Source of the DNA: Polyangiaceae bacterium
GTDB taxonomy: Bacteria; Myxococcota_A; Polyangia; Polyangiales; Polyangiaceae
DNA length: 64,000 nucleotides
Direction: 5' to 3'
NCBI GenBank assembly: GCA_020633205.1
Contig: JACKEB010000010.1
Coordinates: 434,001 to 498,000 of the forward strand
Shown here: one piece after another, positions 28,330-36,700 of the stretch
How the letters are laid out: every line of letters starts with the position of its first letter
Numbering within the stretch: the first letter of the stretch is position 1
Made by a program: the position numbers and the translations under genes
Notes under the pieces: generated by a model
Databases searched by the model: none
Seen by the model: the letters and a program-made list of their open reading frames with translations, nothing else
Told to the model about the DNA's origin: nothing

Positions 28330-29529
28330 ATGTCACGCCTCTCCTCCCCGCTCGCCGTTTTGCTTGGAGCCGCGGCTGTCTTCTCGTGCTCGACCTCCGA
28401 GTCAACACCCGAAGGCGATCCGAACCAGCTCATCGTGCAATCCGACGCCGTGACGGTGCCCGCCGGGAGTGAGCGCTACATGTGCTACGCGCACACGCTC
28501 ACCGAAGACGTCTACGTCGACCGCTTCGAGTACAGCGCGCGACCGGTGGTGCATCACTTCCTGCTGGCGAAGACCCTCACCCCCGAACCCGAGGGTCTAA
28601 CCGACTGCAGCGACGTGCTATTCCGCTTCAGCTGGCTTCCGCTATTTGGAGCTGGAAAAGGTGACTCGCAACTCCAGCTCCCTGACGACAGCGCCGTGGT
28701 ACTGCCGAAAGGCACGCAGGTACTGCTCCAGCTGCACTTGCTCAACACGACGAACAAAGAAGTCACCGATCGCCCACAGATCACCCTACGCAAGACCCAG
28801 GACAAAAGCCGCATGCCTGCCGGCATCTACGCTTTTGGCACGGACAAGATCGCGCTTGGCGCCAACGCCAAGGGCAGCGTGGTGGACAACTGCACGATGA
28901 CGGAAGACATCGAGCTTTTTGGGTTGCTCGCTCACATGCACTACCTCGGAGAGAACCTGACCTTCGAGACGGCCTCGAGTGGCGGGCAGCTCGAGCAGCG
29001 TTACCGCAAGGATCCATGGAACTTCGATGCGCAGATCATCGAACCGATTTCCTTGAAGCTCAAGGCGGGGGACCAAACCCGGGTGACATGTAACTACGAC
29101 AACAGCACCCCAGGGGAAGTGGGCTTCGGGGAGAGCTCCAACGACGAGATGTGCTTCCTGGTGGGTTTCGCCAAGAACCGTACGTCCCTAGACGGCTGCT
29201 TGACCTTTGGTGGTGGCGGGGACCAGGACGCCGGGGTGCCCCCAGATCCCGATGCTGGGGTATGCGGAGAGCAGCAAGAGAACCCCACGGGAATCGGCCG
29301 CGCTTGCAGCAAAGGCGGAGGTGAGTGCGCCGACGGGCATGTCTGCTCCTCGGATCAGGGCCAGACCCCTGACGGGGCGCCCGGCTTCTGCCTGAAGATC
29401 GGCTGCGCCGACACGGCGGCTTGTGGCGGCGGCGGCGCGACCTGCTGTGCCCCGGCCGAGGGCGGAGGCGTGATCAAGATCTGCGTGCCTGAAGCCTGCC
29501 GCCCCGCGGATTGTATCCCCGCGGAATAA
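28330..29529 (+). CDS. PHM/DBH-like copper type II monooxygenase-family lipoprotein
   Basis: 399 residues from the ATG at 28330 (GTG at 28309 is the alternative). Lipobox VFSC. The body resembles the copper-dependent peptidylglycine/dopamine monooxygenase fold, and all ligand-type residues are present in order: His-His in VVHHFLL, a single His in LLQLHLLNTTN, His-x-His in LLAHMHYLG, and Met in NDEMCFLVGF. The C-terminal ~100 residues are a Cys-rich, Gly/Asp-rich tail (ACSKGGGECADGHVCSS). A copper hydroxylase activity is inferred from the ligand set; the substrate is unknown. Confidence 0.82.
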   Translation: MSRLSSPLAVLLGAAAVFSCSTSESTPEGDPNQLIVQSDAVTVPAGSERYMCYAHTLTEDVYVDRFEYSARPVVHHFLLAKTLTPEPEGLTDCSDVLFRFSWLPLFGAGKGDSQLQLPDDSAVVLPKGTQVLLQLHLLNTTNKEVTDRPQITLRKTQDKSRMPAGIYAFGTDKIALGANAKGSVVDNCTMTEDIELFGLLAHMHYLGENLTFETASSGGQLEQRYRKDPWNFDAQIIEPISLKLKAGDQTRVTCNYDNSTPGEVGFGESSNDEMCFLVGFAKNRTSLDGCLTFGGGGDQDAGVPPDPDAGVCGEQQENPTGIGRACSKGGGECADGHVCSSDQGQTPDGAPGFCLKIGCADTAACGGGGATCCAPAEGGGVIKICVPEACRPADCIPAE

Positions 29530-29549
29530 ACTTCAAGTAAGCTACACCA

Positions 29550-31547
29550 TCAGGGGCTGCAGACCATGCCGACGCTCACGTTGTCGAAGCGTCCGGTATA
29601 CTGACCGCTACAGTTTCCGATGCAGCCCGCTTGGAAGTACGGTCCGCTGTAGTTCAGCGCCTCCCCGGTGTACGTGCCATCGACGGCTGTACTCGAGAAC
29701 CCGTAGCTCCCCGACTTCGGATCGGCGAAGCTCGACCCGTCGTTGCGCGCCTCGAGGCGCCAGGCGTTGGTGCCCGCGGTGTAGGTCACGCGCGCGCTGA
29801 GATAGCTCTCGGTGCCAAACGTCCCGCTCTCAATCAGGCGCGTGATACTGCCGTTACGCAAGCCGTTGACGAACCGCACGAGCTGCACCCGCGGCGAGCT
29901 TGAGCTCCCAGGGGCAAAGATCACCGCGTAACCCTTGGAGGTCGCGCTCGCACTACACGTGGTGTGGCTCGCATCGAGTCCCGTCGCGGAGTCCGTGGCG
30001 AGCACGTACGCGAGACCGACGGTGACGCCGTTCTGGCTGCTCGCGGTGGAACAGCTGAAGCCGCCGTTCGTCGTGGTGCTGGGATTGCTACGCTGGAAGT
30101 TGAAGCTCCAGACGACGTCTTGGCCGGAGTTGGCGGACAACACCGAGTTGTAGAGCGAGGTGTCGTAAGCCGCGCCCGTGCCCGCAGTAGCGACGTAAGC
30201 GTAGCCTTGGCCGTGGTTGCCGTGACTACTCAACACCTCGAAGCGTCCGGAGTAGATGCGATCTCCGAAACCGGAGCGGGTGATCGCGCGCCAGGGGCTA
30301 CCGCTGATCGGAACATCGGAGCCCGAGGTGTAGCTACTGGAAGAAGGCGTGGAGAACGCGTCGGCGAATACGCTGGTGAGCGTGGTCGGGCACGGCGGAC
30401 GGCAGCTACCGTTTGTGTCACACGTGTCTCCAGGACTGCAGTCGTTCGACGAGAGGCACTCAACACAAGCGGAGCTCGTACCGAGGTCTTTGCAGTGCGG
30501 CGTCCCAACACCACATGCGGTGCAGCTGTCACCGCAGGCCGCATCCGACTTGCAAACCTGGCAAGCACCAGCGCTGCATTGCTGATTGCTTCCGCACGGC
30601 ATACACGAGGCACCGCAGAAGGCGTTCGACGTGCAGGCCTGGCAGCTTCCGGAGACGCAACGCTTGCCGCTACCACACTGGGCGTTCGTCAGGCACTCCA
30701 CGCAGGCGAAACTCGTTTGGTCGCAGTACTCCCCAGCAGCCTGGCAGTCACTGCAGGAAGCGCCGCAGTGGGTGTCGGTGTCACACACCGTGCAGCTTCC
30801 GGTCTCACAGTAGTTGCCGCTCCCGCAGCTTTGGTCCGTGGAGCAGTCGAGGCAGCGCGCGCCGCTGCAACCAAAGCTGCAGGTTTCGTCGGTGTACCCG
30901 TAGTCGCAAGTCCCGCCGCTGCAGGTACCCGTGGCGTCGTAGCGCCGAAGCGCGTTCGCCGACGCGCAGCTGTCAGCTGGCGGATTCGCGCAGCTCACGC
31001 CGGCGCACGGATCGTTGACGCAAGCGCCCGCAGAGCAGCCGTCTGCGCAAGTGAGCGTCATCGACGTGTAGTCACAGCTACCCCCGTTGCAGGTTCCCTG
31101 GGGATCGTACGCAACCAAGTCGTTCCCGCTACATTGGTTCGCTGGAGGAGTGTTGCAGGTCACTCCCACGCAGGGATCCCCGACGCAGGCATCATCGGCG
31201 CAACCATCACTACAAGGAACGCGTTGTTCGCTGTAGCTGCACGCTCCGTTGTCGCAAGTCCCTGGGACCTCATACGTGATGAGGTAGCTCGCGTCCGCAG
31301 GGTCGCAGTGGTTCTTGGGCGGCAGCGTGCAGGTGACTCCTTCGCAAGAATAGGTCGCGCCAGAGTTTCCCTCTCCCCCAACCCCGCTCGTCCCTCCCGC
31401 TCCACCTACGGAACCGCCTGAGCCTGCGTTGGCGCCCGTCCCCGCCGCGCCCCCGGCGCCGCCTTGGCCGTTCGGCGAATTAGAAGACGCAGCGCTGCAC
31501 GCGCCCAGCAACGTCAGGCACAAGAAGCCAAGCAACCGTTTGGTCAT
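29550..31547 (-). CDS. Cys-rich repeat lipoprotein with lectin-like C-terminal domain
   Basis: 665 residues. Lipobox LLGAC (Cys 16), then a Gly/Ala/Ser linker. Residues ~65-235 hold repeats of the type CxxVxCxxPPxNxCxxxxxLxxYxxxGTCxxGxCxYxxxxxxC; about 235-385 holds shorter repeats (CVECLTNAQCGSGKRCVSGSC type). The last ~260 residues are low in Cys and look like an all-beta domain (FADAFSTPSSSSYTSG, DVVWSFNFQRS, YLSARVTYTAGTNAWRLEARND, GRFDNVSVGMVC), similar in outline to LamG-like folds. It should be an exported surface protein; many disulfides are likely. The function is unknown. Confidence 0.78.
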   Translation of the reverse strand: MTKRLLGFLCLTLLGACSAASSNSPNGQGGAGGAAGTGANAGSGGSVGGAGGTSGVGGEGNSGATYSCEGVTCTLPPKNHCDPADASYLITYEVPGTCDNGACSYSEQRVPCSDGCADDACVGDPCVGVTCNTPPANQCSGNDLVAYDPQGTCNGGSCDYTSMTLTCADGCSAGACVNDPCAGVSCANPPADSCASANALRRYDATGTCSGGTCDYGYTDETCSFGCSGARCLDCSTDQSCGSGNYCETGSCTVCDTDTHCGASCSDCQAAGEYCDQTSFACVECLTNAQCGSGKRCVSGSCQACTSNAFCGASCMPCGSNQQCSAGACQVCKSDAACGDSCTACGVGTPHCKDLGTSSACVECLSSNDCSPGDTCDTNGSCRPPCPTTLTSVFADAFSTPSSSSYTSGSDVPISGSPWRAITRSGFGDRIYSGRFEVLSSHGNHGQGYAYVATAGTGAAYDTSLYNSVLSANSGQDVVWSFNFQRSNPSTTTNGGFSCSTASSQNGVTVGLAYVLATDSATGLDASHTTCSASATSKGYAVIFAPGSSSSPRVQLVRFVNGLRNGSITRLIESGTFGTESYLSARVTYTAGTNAWRLEARNDGSSFADPKSGSYGFSSTAVDGTYTGEALNYSGPYFQAGCIGNCSGQYTGRFDNVSVGMVCSP

Positions 31548-31635
31548 CCCGCCATCCTAACAGAGGCCGGGCGGCCGGATTAGAGCCTTCTAACCAGCGG
31601 AGATGCTTGAAATATTTGGGAAACCTGGCGACAGG

Positions 31636-33213
31636 CTAGCGCACCTTGAGAACACCTAGCTCTTGGCCCCAGCGCAGCACGTGCTCCGACTCTCCGAGCC
31701 CGTCGTGGGAAATCCGCTTGGCGTAGTGGGGCAGACGTCGCGCCACCGCGGCCATCTCCGGGTGCTCCCCGCCAAGTCGCGGACGACTCAGGAGGCGAGA
31801 GCGCGAGATGGAGAGCTGCGGGAGCACCGGGGGCGGCGCAGGGTTCTCGAGATAGTACGGGTCGATGCACGCAGAGAAGTCGTTGGTCACCGCCACGCGA
31901 TCGTTCAGGTAAGGGATCCCGAAGCGGGTAGACAGCGTCTTCGCGACTGAAGAGTGCTCGAGTTGCGCGCTCACGACGCATCCGCGCCGAACATGGGGCC
32001 CGAGCACCAGGCTCGGTACGCGGAACCCCAGCTGCTCGAACTCCGAGCGCTCATCGGTGGTCTTCGGAGGCGGAACGTGATCGTAGAAGCCGCCGTGCTC
32101 GTCATACGTGATCACGAACAAGCACTTATTCCACAGGGAACTGGAAGCGAGCGCCGCAACGATGGTTGAGATCAGCGCCTGCCCGAGCTGCACGTCGTGG
32201 TCCGGGTGATCGTCGTTGGCGCCTGCACCGAAGAACTGCGGGTCGATGAGCGAGAACTGGGGCAGCGTTCCCATCACGCAGGCCTCGAAAAACTTCGAGA
32301 TCGAAGCATTGCCCGAAGTCTTTCCCAGGCCGCCGAGGGCCCACGCGAGATCGTGGTAATAGTTGGTGTTGGAGATGTTCGCGTCGTTGAGCCGCGCCCA
32401 GATCGATTTCGAATTCAGACCAAATTGAGGCAGATTCGACTTGCCACCGTTGGCTGAACCCGCGTGCAAGTAAAAGCGATTCGGCCACGTCGGCCCCATC
32501 ACCGATGCGTAGTAGCGATCGCAAATCGCTCCCGCATCCGCCAGGGCGTAGGTGGTCGGGATCTGGCTCCGCACGTGATAGCCCATCACGTCCTCTTGGG
32601 AGCTGCCCGCGTGTTCCAACACGAAGCCGTCGTTCAGGCCACCGTTGAACTGGTTGTGACACGCATCCCAGCCGTGAGGCGGATCCTCCGGAGTGAAGTC
32701 GTCGAGCTGGTGAACGAATACCTGGCCACCGTTGGGAGCCGGGTTCGTTTCCGTGCCCGTGAGCCCGTCCACACTCATCCCCTCGAGGAATTTCAAGGAG
32801 CCCAGGTAGTGATCGAAGGAGCGGTTCTCCATGCACAGCACGACCACGTGGTCGATCTTCGAGAGCAGCTGGGAGGGCGTCAGGCCATTGGTCGCCGTGC
32901 AGCTCGGCTCTCCGCCTTCACCACCCGTACCACCAGTTCCCGCTTCGCCCGCGCTACCCGCAGAGCCGGCTTCACCACCTGCTCCACCGTTTCCGCCGGG
33001 ATTCGTGCCACCGCTAGCTCCGATGCCCCCGTTGCCCGCGGTCGCACCGCCCACGCCTGCGGTGCCGCCGGACGTGCCTCCAGCGCCGCCCGCCCCGGTG
33101 TTGGCCGTGGTGGACTCCCCGTCAGAACCGCAGCCGACCACGCTGCCGCTCACTGTTGCCCCGATGCCCGCCAGCACCGTGCGTCGTGTGATCCCTCGCT
33201 TGCTCTTGCTCAT
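31636..33213 (-). CDS. Phospholipase C / acid phosphatase-family phosphoesterase, Tat lipoprotein
   Basis: 525 residues from the ATG at 33213, preceded by GAGGAG; a GTG four codons upstream is less likely. The N-terminus combines a twin-arginine motif (TRRTVL) with a lipobox (VVGC). A ~70-residue Gly/Ala linker follows, then a phosphoesterase domain of the type seen in bacterial phospholipases C and AcpA: IDHVVVLCMENRSFDHYLG, a VMGPTWPNRFYLHAGS block, NDDHPDHDV, and TYDEHGGFYDHVPPP. These contain the metal and nucleophile residues of the family. It should hydrolyse phosphodiesters or phosphomonoesters outside the cytoplasm. Confidence 0.9.
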   Translation of the reverse strand: MSKSKRGITRRTVLAGIGATVSGSVVGCGSDGESTTANTGAGGAGGTSGGTAGVGGATAGNGGIGASGGTNPGGNGGAGGEAGSAGSAGEAGTGGTGGEGGEPSCTATNGLTPSQLLSKIDHVVVLCMENRSFDHYLGSLKFLEGMSVDGLTGTETNPAPNGGQVFVHQLDDFTPEDPPHGWDACHNQFNGGLNDGFVLEHAGSSQEDVMGYHVRSQIPTTYALADAGAICDRYYASVMGPTWPNRFYLHAGSANGGKSNLPQFGLNSKSIWARLNDANISNTNYYHDLAWALGGLGKTSGNASISKFFEACVMGTLPQFSLIDPQFFGAGANDDHPDHDVQLGQALISTIVAALASSSLWNKCLFVITYDEHGGFYDHVPPPKTTDERSEFEQLGFRVPSLVLGPHVRRGCVVSAQLEHSSVAKTLSTRFGIPYLNDRVAVTNDFSACIDPYYLENPAPPPVLPQLSISRSRLLSRPRLGGEHPEMAAVARRLPHYAKRISHDGLGESEHVLRWGQELGVLKVR

Positions 33214-33303
33214 GCCTCTCCTCACACGCCGTCTGTCGGCGTCTCCCGCACGGAAAGTATACTGACACCACGTGCACCGTGAGCACGCGTTCGCACTCGT
33301 CTC

Positions 33304-33690
33304 TTAGCGGCCCACGCACACCCCCGCCTGACACACGGCTTCCCGCAGGTACGGAGACCACAGGACGTCACCGCAGTGCTGCGCTTCCCAAGCGTCTTCG
33401 AGGGGACGCATCGCCCGAGCCGACGACTTCGCAACGGCGTCCGGACAGGTGCGCGCGAGGGCGTTCGGGCATTCGTGTCCCCCGTAAAGATCGCAGTCTG
33501 CGTCGCTGTCACAGGTTTGGGGGAGCTTCGCCAAGCGCGCCTGCTCACGCCGCACGTCTTGACGGATCTGCTCGCAAGACGCGCCAGGCGACGCCGATAC
33601 AGTGGGCCGTGCGGCACTCGGCGCTGGCTCCGGCGCCTGCTGACAAGCGACGATCGCCACCGCCAGCATCGGAAGTCCCCACGCGCGCAT
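33304..33690 (-). CDS. Small Cys-containing lipoprotein
   Basis: 128 residues; the signal peptide ends in AVAIVAC (Cys 16). The mature part has a CDSDADCDLYGGHECPN segment and further Cys near the end (HCGDVLWSP, AVCQAGVC), arranged like small disulfide-rich domains of other myxobacterial lipoproteins. The function is unknown. Confidence 0.7.
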   Translation of the reverse strand: MRAWGLPMLAVAIVACQQAPEPAPSAARPTVSASPGASCEQIRQDVRREQARLAKLPQTCDSDADCDLYGGHECPNALARTCPDAVAKSSARAMRPLEDAWEAQHCGDVLWSPYLREAVCQAGVCVGR

Positions 33691-33698
33691 GCGTCAGT

Positions 33699-33887
33699 TT
33701 ACGTCGCCGCGCCGTCCCCGCTGCCTCCGGGTTTGGGGGTGAGGCGCGGCGCACAGTCCCCCGGGACCAGCCCAAAGCAACCGCTCGGCTCAGCACCGGC
33801 CACGCGCCCCGGACGCACCGCACAGAAATGTTTCGAGTCGCCTTGACAGATCCGCCGCCGGCCAATACAAGTTCGCTCCCTCCTCAA
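33699..33887 (-). pseudogene. Possible remnant 3' end of a Cys-containing secreted protein
   Basis: The frame ending at 33699 reads CQGDSKHFCAVRPG, GCFGLVPGDCAPRL, then a Pro/Gly tail. The third codon positions are strongly G/C, as in real genes here, and the stop lies 8 bp before the next lipoprotein start. No ATG or GTG start exists upstream; only a TTG at 33887, which lies in the tRNA promoter/leader zone. It looks like a gene cut off at the tRNA-Gly locus, but it is short and may be chance. Confidence 0.28.
33843..33871 (+). promoter_or_regulatory. Sigma-70-like promoter of tRNA-Gly
   Basis: TTGACA (33843-33848), 17-bp spacer, TACAAG (33866-33871). This is close to consensus and lies about 30 bp before the mature tRNA 5' end. 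Confidence 0.75.
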
Positions 33888-33900
33888 CGAGGGACCGCTT

Positions 33901-33972
<72 letters not shown>

Positions 33973-33983
33973 CTATTGAAAAG

Positions 33984-34005
33984 AAGCCCCATTCGGGGCT
34001 TTTTT
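33984..34005 (+). terminator. Rho-independent terminator of tRNA-Gly
   Basis: AAGCCCC (33984-33990), loop ATTC, GGGGCTT, then a run of T. Confidence 0.88.
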
Positions 34006-34096
34006 CGTTTTGTCAGGGTTCTCTGACCTCGGGTACGCGAGCAAAGCTCGCGCAGACTCCCTCGGTTTCGAATCCCTTCTCCCGCTCTATTGAAAG

Positions 34097-34119
34097 AAAG
34101 CCCCTTCGGGGGCTTTTTT
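34097..34119 (+). terminator. Second copy of the tRNA terminator, with UUCG loop
   Basis: AAAGCCCC (34097-34104), loop TTCG, GGGGCTTT, T run. It follows the second partial tRNA copy and has a more stable loop than the first. Confidence 0.8.
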
Positions 34120-34206
34120 CGTTCCATCAGGGTTCTCTGACCTCGGGAGCGCCAAGCCTTCGGCTTGGACGCAGACTCCCTCGGTTTCGAATCCCTTCTC
34201 CCGCTC

Positions 34207-34481
34207 ATAGTCGGACGCTGAAGCGTCCTCCCAAGGTCAGGGAATCGACCTCCGCGCATCACGGCAGCTTCGCTGCCGCGGAAGCACGCCGTCTCGACTT
34301 CCAGGCGCGTCCACGCACCGGGTTGACATCGACGCGAGCCCAGTATCCCCAATCCTTGGCGCTCTTGGCGTCCTTGGCGGTTCGTCCCGAAGCCGCCACT
34401 CCTCCGCATCCATGCGGATACACCAGAGCTCAGCACTGGAGTTCGCTTGATCCTTTCGATAGAGTGGACTACATCCAATTC
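34207..34481. other. Intergenic region with small hairpins
   Basis: No gene is supported. Two more short palindromes, GGACGC-TGAA-GCGTCC (near 34213) and GGCAGC-TTC-GCTGCC (near 34262), continue the series seen between the tRNA repeats. The DUF4287 gene promoter should lie near its 3' end. Confidence 0.5.
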
Positions 34482-34811
34482 ATGTCCTTCCAGGCGTACA
34501 TCGACAACATCCAGGCGAAGACGGGGCTGACGCCCGAGCAGTTTCGGAAAGCGGCGGAGAAGCGCGGCCTGCTGGGGGACGTGCGCGCGACCCAGTTCAC
34601 CGACTGGCTCGCCGCGGACTATGATCTGGGCCTGGGGCACGCCCGGGCGCTGTGGGCGTACTTCAAGAACCAGGGCTGGGTCGGCGCGGCAGGCGCGGTG
34701 ACCAAGGCGGCGAAGGCAAGCAAGACGGCGAAAGCCACCCAGACGGCCAAGCCAGCGAAGACCGCCAAGCCAGCAAAGACCGCCAAGCCAAAGCAGGCGA
34801 AGGCCAAGTGA
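34482..34811 (+). CDS. DUF4287-domain protein with histone-H1-like Lys/Ala tail
   Basis: 109 residues from the ATG at 34482. Residues 1-65 match the DUF4287 pattern: MSFQAYIDNIQAKTGLTPEQF, then FTDWLAADYDLGLGHARALWAYFKNQGW. From about residue 70 the chain is AKTAKPAK-type repeats, strongly basic, like the C-terminal tails of histone H1 and of bacterial HU/Hc proteins. The tail could bind DNA or RNA. Frame continuity upstream of the ATG is not coding-like because it runs through the tRNA. Confidence 0.82.
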   Translation: MSFQAYIDNIQAKTGLTPEQFRKAAEKRGLLGDVRATQFTDWLAADYDLGLGHARALWAYFKNQGWVGAAGAVTKAAKASKTAKATQTAKPAKTAKPAKTAKPKQAKAK

Positions 34812-34823
34812 CGACTCAGGCAA

Positions 34824-34844
34824 TTCGCGCCCGGGAGGCGCGAA
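34824..34844. promoter_or_regulatory. 8-bp inverted repeat before the TetR gene, possible operator
   Basis: TTCGCGCC and GGCGCGAA flank CGGGA, ending 19 bp before the TetR-type ATG. TetR proteins often bind palindromes at their own promoters. Absence of a T run argues against a terminator for the upstream gene. Confidence 0.45.
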
Positions 34845-34863
34845 CAAGTAACAATCCTCCCGG

Positions 34864-35520
34864 ATGCGGAAACTGAAGAAGCGAGCGTATTCGTCCCCTC
34901 TGCGTGAAGAAGGCCGAGCGCAGACCCAGCGCCAAATCCTGGACGCGACGCGCGATCTGCTCGGCAAGCAGAGCCTCGAGCAGGCCACCATCGCCGACAT
35001 CGCGGAGGCCGCGGGCGTAGGGACCTCCACGGTCTACGCCGCCTTCAAGTCGAAGGACGGCATCGTGCGTCAACTATTCGAAGAGGCGCTATTTGGTCCG
35101 AAGTTCAAGGCGGCGTTTGCGCGCCTGGAAACGGCGAGCGATCCCATCGACGCCGTCGCAGCCACCGCGCAGGTCGCTCGGAGCATCTACGATGGCGAGC
35201 GAGCAGCTCTGGGGGACTTGCGGGCGCACGCTGCGGGCTCTGCGGCACTTCACGAGCTCGACCAACGCTTCGAAGAGCTTCGCTTCGAGATGCAGCGCGC
35301 TCGCGTCGAGCGCTTGGCAAAAGCCGGGCTCTTGCGCCCCCCATTGAAGCGGCTGGAGGCACGGCGAATCGCTTGGATGTACACGGGCCGCCCCGTGTAC
35401 ACGATGCTCGCCGTCGAGAGCGGCTGGGGTTCCAAGCGCTACGCCCAGTGGTTGGAACAGACGCTACTCGAAGCGCTGGTGTGTCCCCAGGCCCTGGCGG
35501 AGTGGCGCGAGAAGCGCTAG
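34864..35520 (+). CDS. TetR-family transcriptional regulator
   Basis: 218 residues. The N-terminal HTH is typical (TQRQILDATRDLLGKQSLEQATIADIAEAAGVGTSTVYAAFKSKDGIVRQLF, about 22-72). The C-terminal ligand/dimer domain is helical and family-specific. It has a Lys/Arg-rich extension before the HTH. The ligand is unknown. Neighbouring genes give no clear target apart from itself through the palindrome just upstream. Confidence 0.9.
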   Translation: MRKLKKRAYSSPLREEGRAQTQRQILDATRDLLGKQSLEQATIADIAEAAGVGTSTVYAAFKSKDGIVRQLFEEALFGPKFKAAFARLETASDPIDAVAATAQVARSIYDGERAALGDLRAHAAGSAALHELDQRFEELRFEMQRARVERLAKAGLLRPPLKRLEARRIAWMYTGRPVYTMLAVESGWGSKRYAQWLEQTLLEALVCPQALAEWREKR

Positions 35521-35601
35521 CCAGCGACTCCTGCATCCCCGTGGATACGCATAGGGAGCGCACTGGCGTTCTCTCCCGCGCCGAACTAGGGTGCAGCCGC
35601 G

Positions 35602-36471
35602 ATGAGTGCAGTGGGACGCAGCGGAACGATTGAGGCACTGGACAGCGATGGTCTAGGCTGGATCGCGCTCGACGGCGGCGGACGGCTCCGCTTCGGCGCG
35701 TCGGCTTGTGGATTCGCGCCACGGGTCGGACAGCGAGTCACGGTGCTGGAACAGAAGGGCGGGCTGCTGCGCAGCAAACGGGCAACGAAGCTGCGCCTCG
35801 ACAGCGCGGAGGCAGCAGAACCGCCAGCGGCGCGGCCATCGAGCATTGACGCCATCGAAGCCCTGGGCGTCACCATCGACGAAGATCTGCGGCGGGTGCT
35901 GGCGCGCTGCGACGAAGACGACCAACTCTTCAGTGACTTCGCGACCGTGCTGTTCGACGTCGAACCCTTCCCCGCGACGGAAATCGACTGCCACAATCCG
36001 TGGCTGTTGGTGATAGCCATGAACGGCGGCGGCAGCGCCTACGGCCTGTACCTCCACCCGGACGCGGGAACGGAAGCCGGCGCGCCCTGGGTGTTCTGGG
36101 AGCACGAGGACGGCACCGTGTACTCCCTCGCCGCGAGCACTCGAGAGTTCTTCGAGAGATTGCTCAGCAGCGCAGACTTCCTCGACGACCAAGCGCCGGT
36201 GGAGCGCCTCCGCGGCGCGCTTCTTGAGCTGGGTCTTACGTGCAACGAGCGCGCGCCACGCTTCGACACGGACCAGCTCGCGCCCTGGCTGCCGCCGGCC
36301 AACGCGGACCTCTTGTCCCTCGATGACTACGTCACGCTTGCCAGCGACGATCCCGCGCAAGCCGAACAGGGTCTGCTGGGACACCTGGGCGCTGAGAACG
36401 AACCCGAGGCACTCGAGATCCTGGAAGCACTATATCGCCAGCGCGGTTGGTCGCTGCCTTTCCAAGCTTAG
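35602..36471 (+). CDS. Possible cold-shock-like plus SUKH/SMI1-like fusion protein
   Basis: 289 residues. Residues ~6-50 (GTIEALDSDGLGWIALDGGG, FGFAPRVGQRVTVLEQ-like) resemble a cold-shock OB fold, though the RNP motifs are weak. Residues ~95-190 (NPWLLVIAMNGGGSAYGLYLHPD, APWVFWEHEDGTVYSLAASTREFFERLL) resemble SMI1/KNR4 (SUKH) domains, which include many toxin immunity proteins. The C-terminal ~90 residues are unassigned. No toxin gene is adjacent. Both domain calls are tentative. Confidence 0.5.
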   Translation: MSAVGRSGTIEALDSDGLGWIALDGGGRLRFGASACGFAPRVGQRVTVLEQKGGLLRSKRATKLRLDSAEAAEPPAARPSSIDAIEALGVTIDEDLRRVLARCDEDDQLFSDFATVLFDVEPFPATEIDCHNPWLLVIAMNGGGSAYGLYLHPDAGTEAGAPWVFWEHEDGTVYSLAASTREFFERLLSSADFLDDQAPVERLRGALLELGLTCNERAPRFDTDQLAPWLPPANADLLSLDDYVTLASDDPAQAEQGLLGHLGAENEPEALEILEALYRQRGWSLPFQA

Positions 36472-36700
36472 CGCGCACGCAAGCCTTCAGCGCCTACGCA
36501 TCGTCCGTTCAGTCCGTGTGTTTCCGTGTGGTTTGTTCTCTCCCCCAAAAACCCGCTCGGAGGGCTGGGGCGTGGCAAAGTCGCTGCCAACGCCCCGTGT
36601 CAAAGAGCGCCGGGTTGTCACGATCGCCGCCCTTCAAACTCGCAAGGGTTCCCTGTAGTCTGAAACCAGGAGGCGGAGCCGGAACGCGGCGGAAACTCGG

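Noticed and set aside
29964..31421. 485-codon plus-strand open frame opposite the Cys-rich lipoprotein
   Set aside because: Low-complexity Val/Ala/Arg translation, caused by the sense-strand Cys/Gly codons; no domain.
34023..34207. Additional tRNA genes at the second and third T-arm copies
   Set aside because: The 5' halves and T-stem 5' strands are missing, so no cloverleaf can form; only CGGGAG near 34144 could pair with the third copy's acceptor strand.
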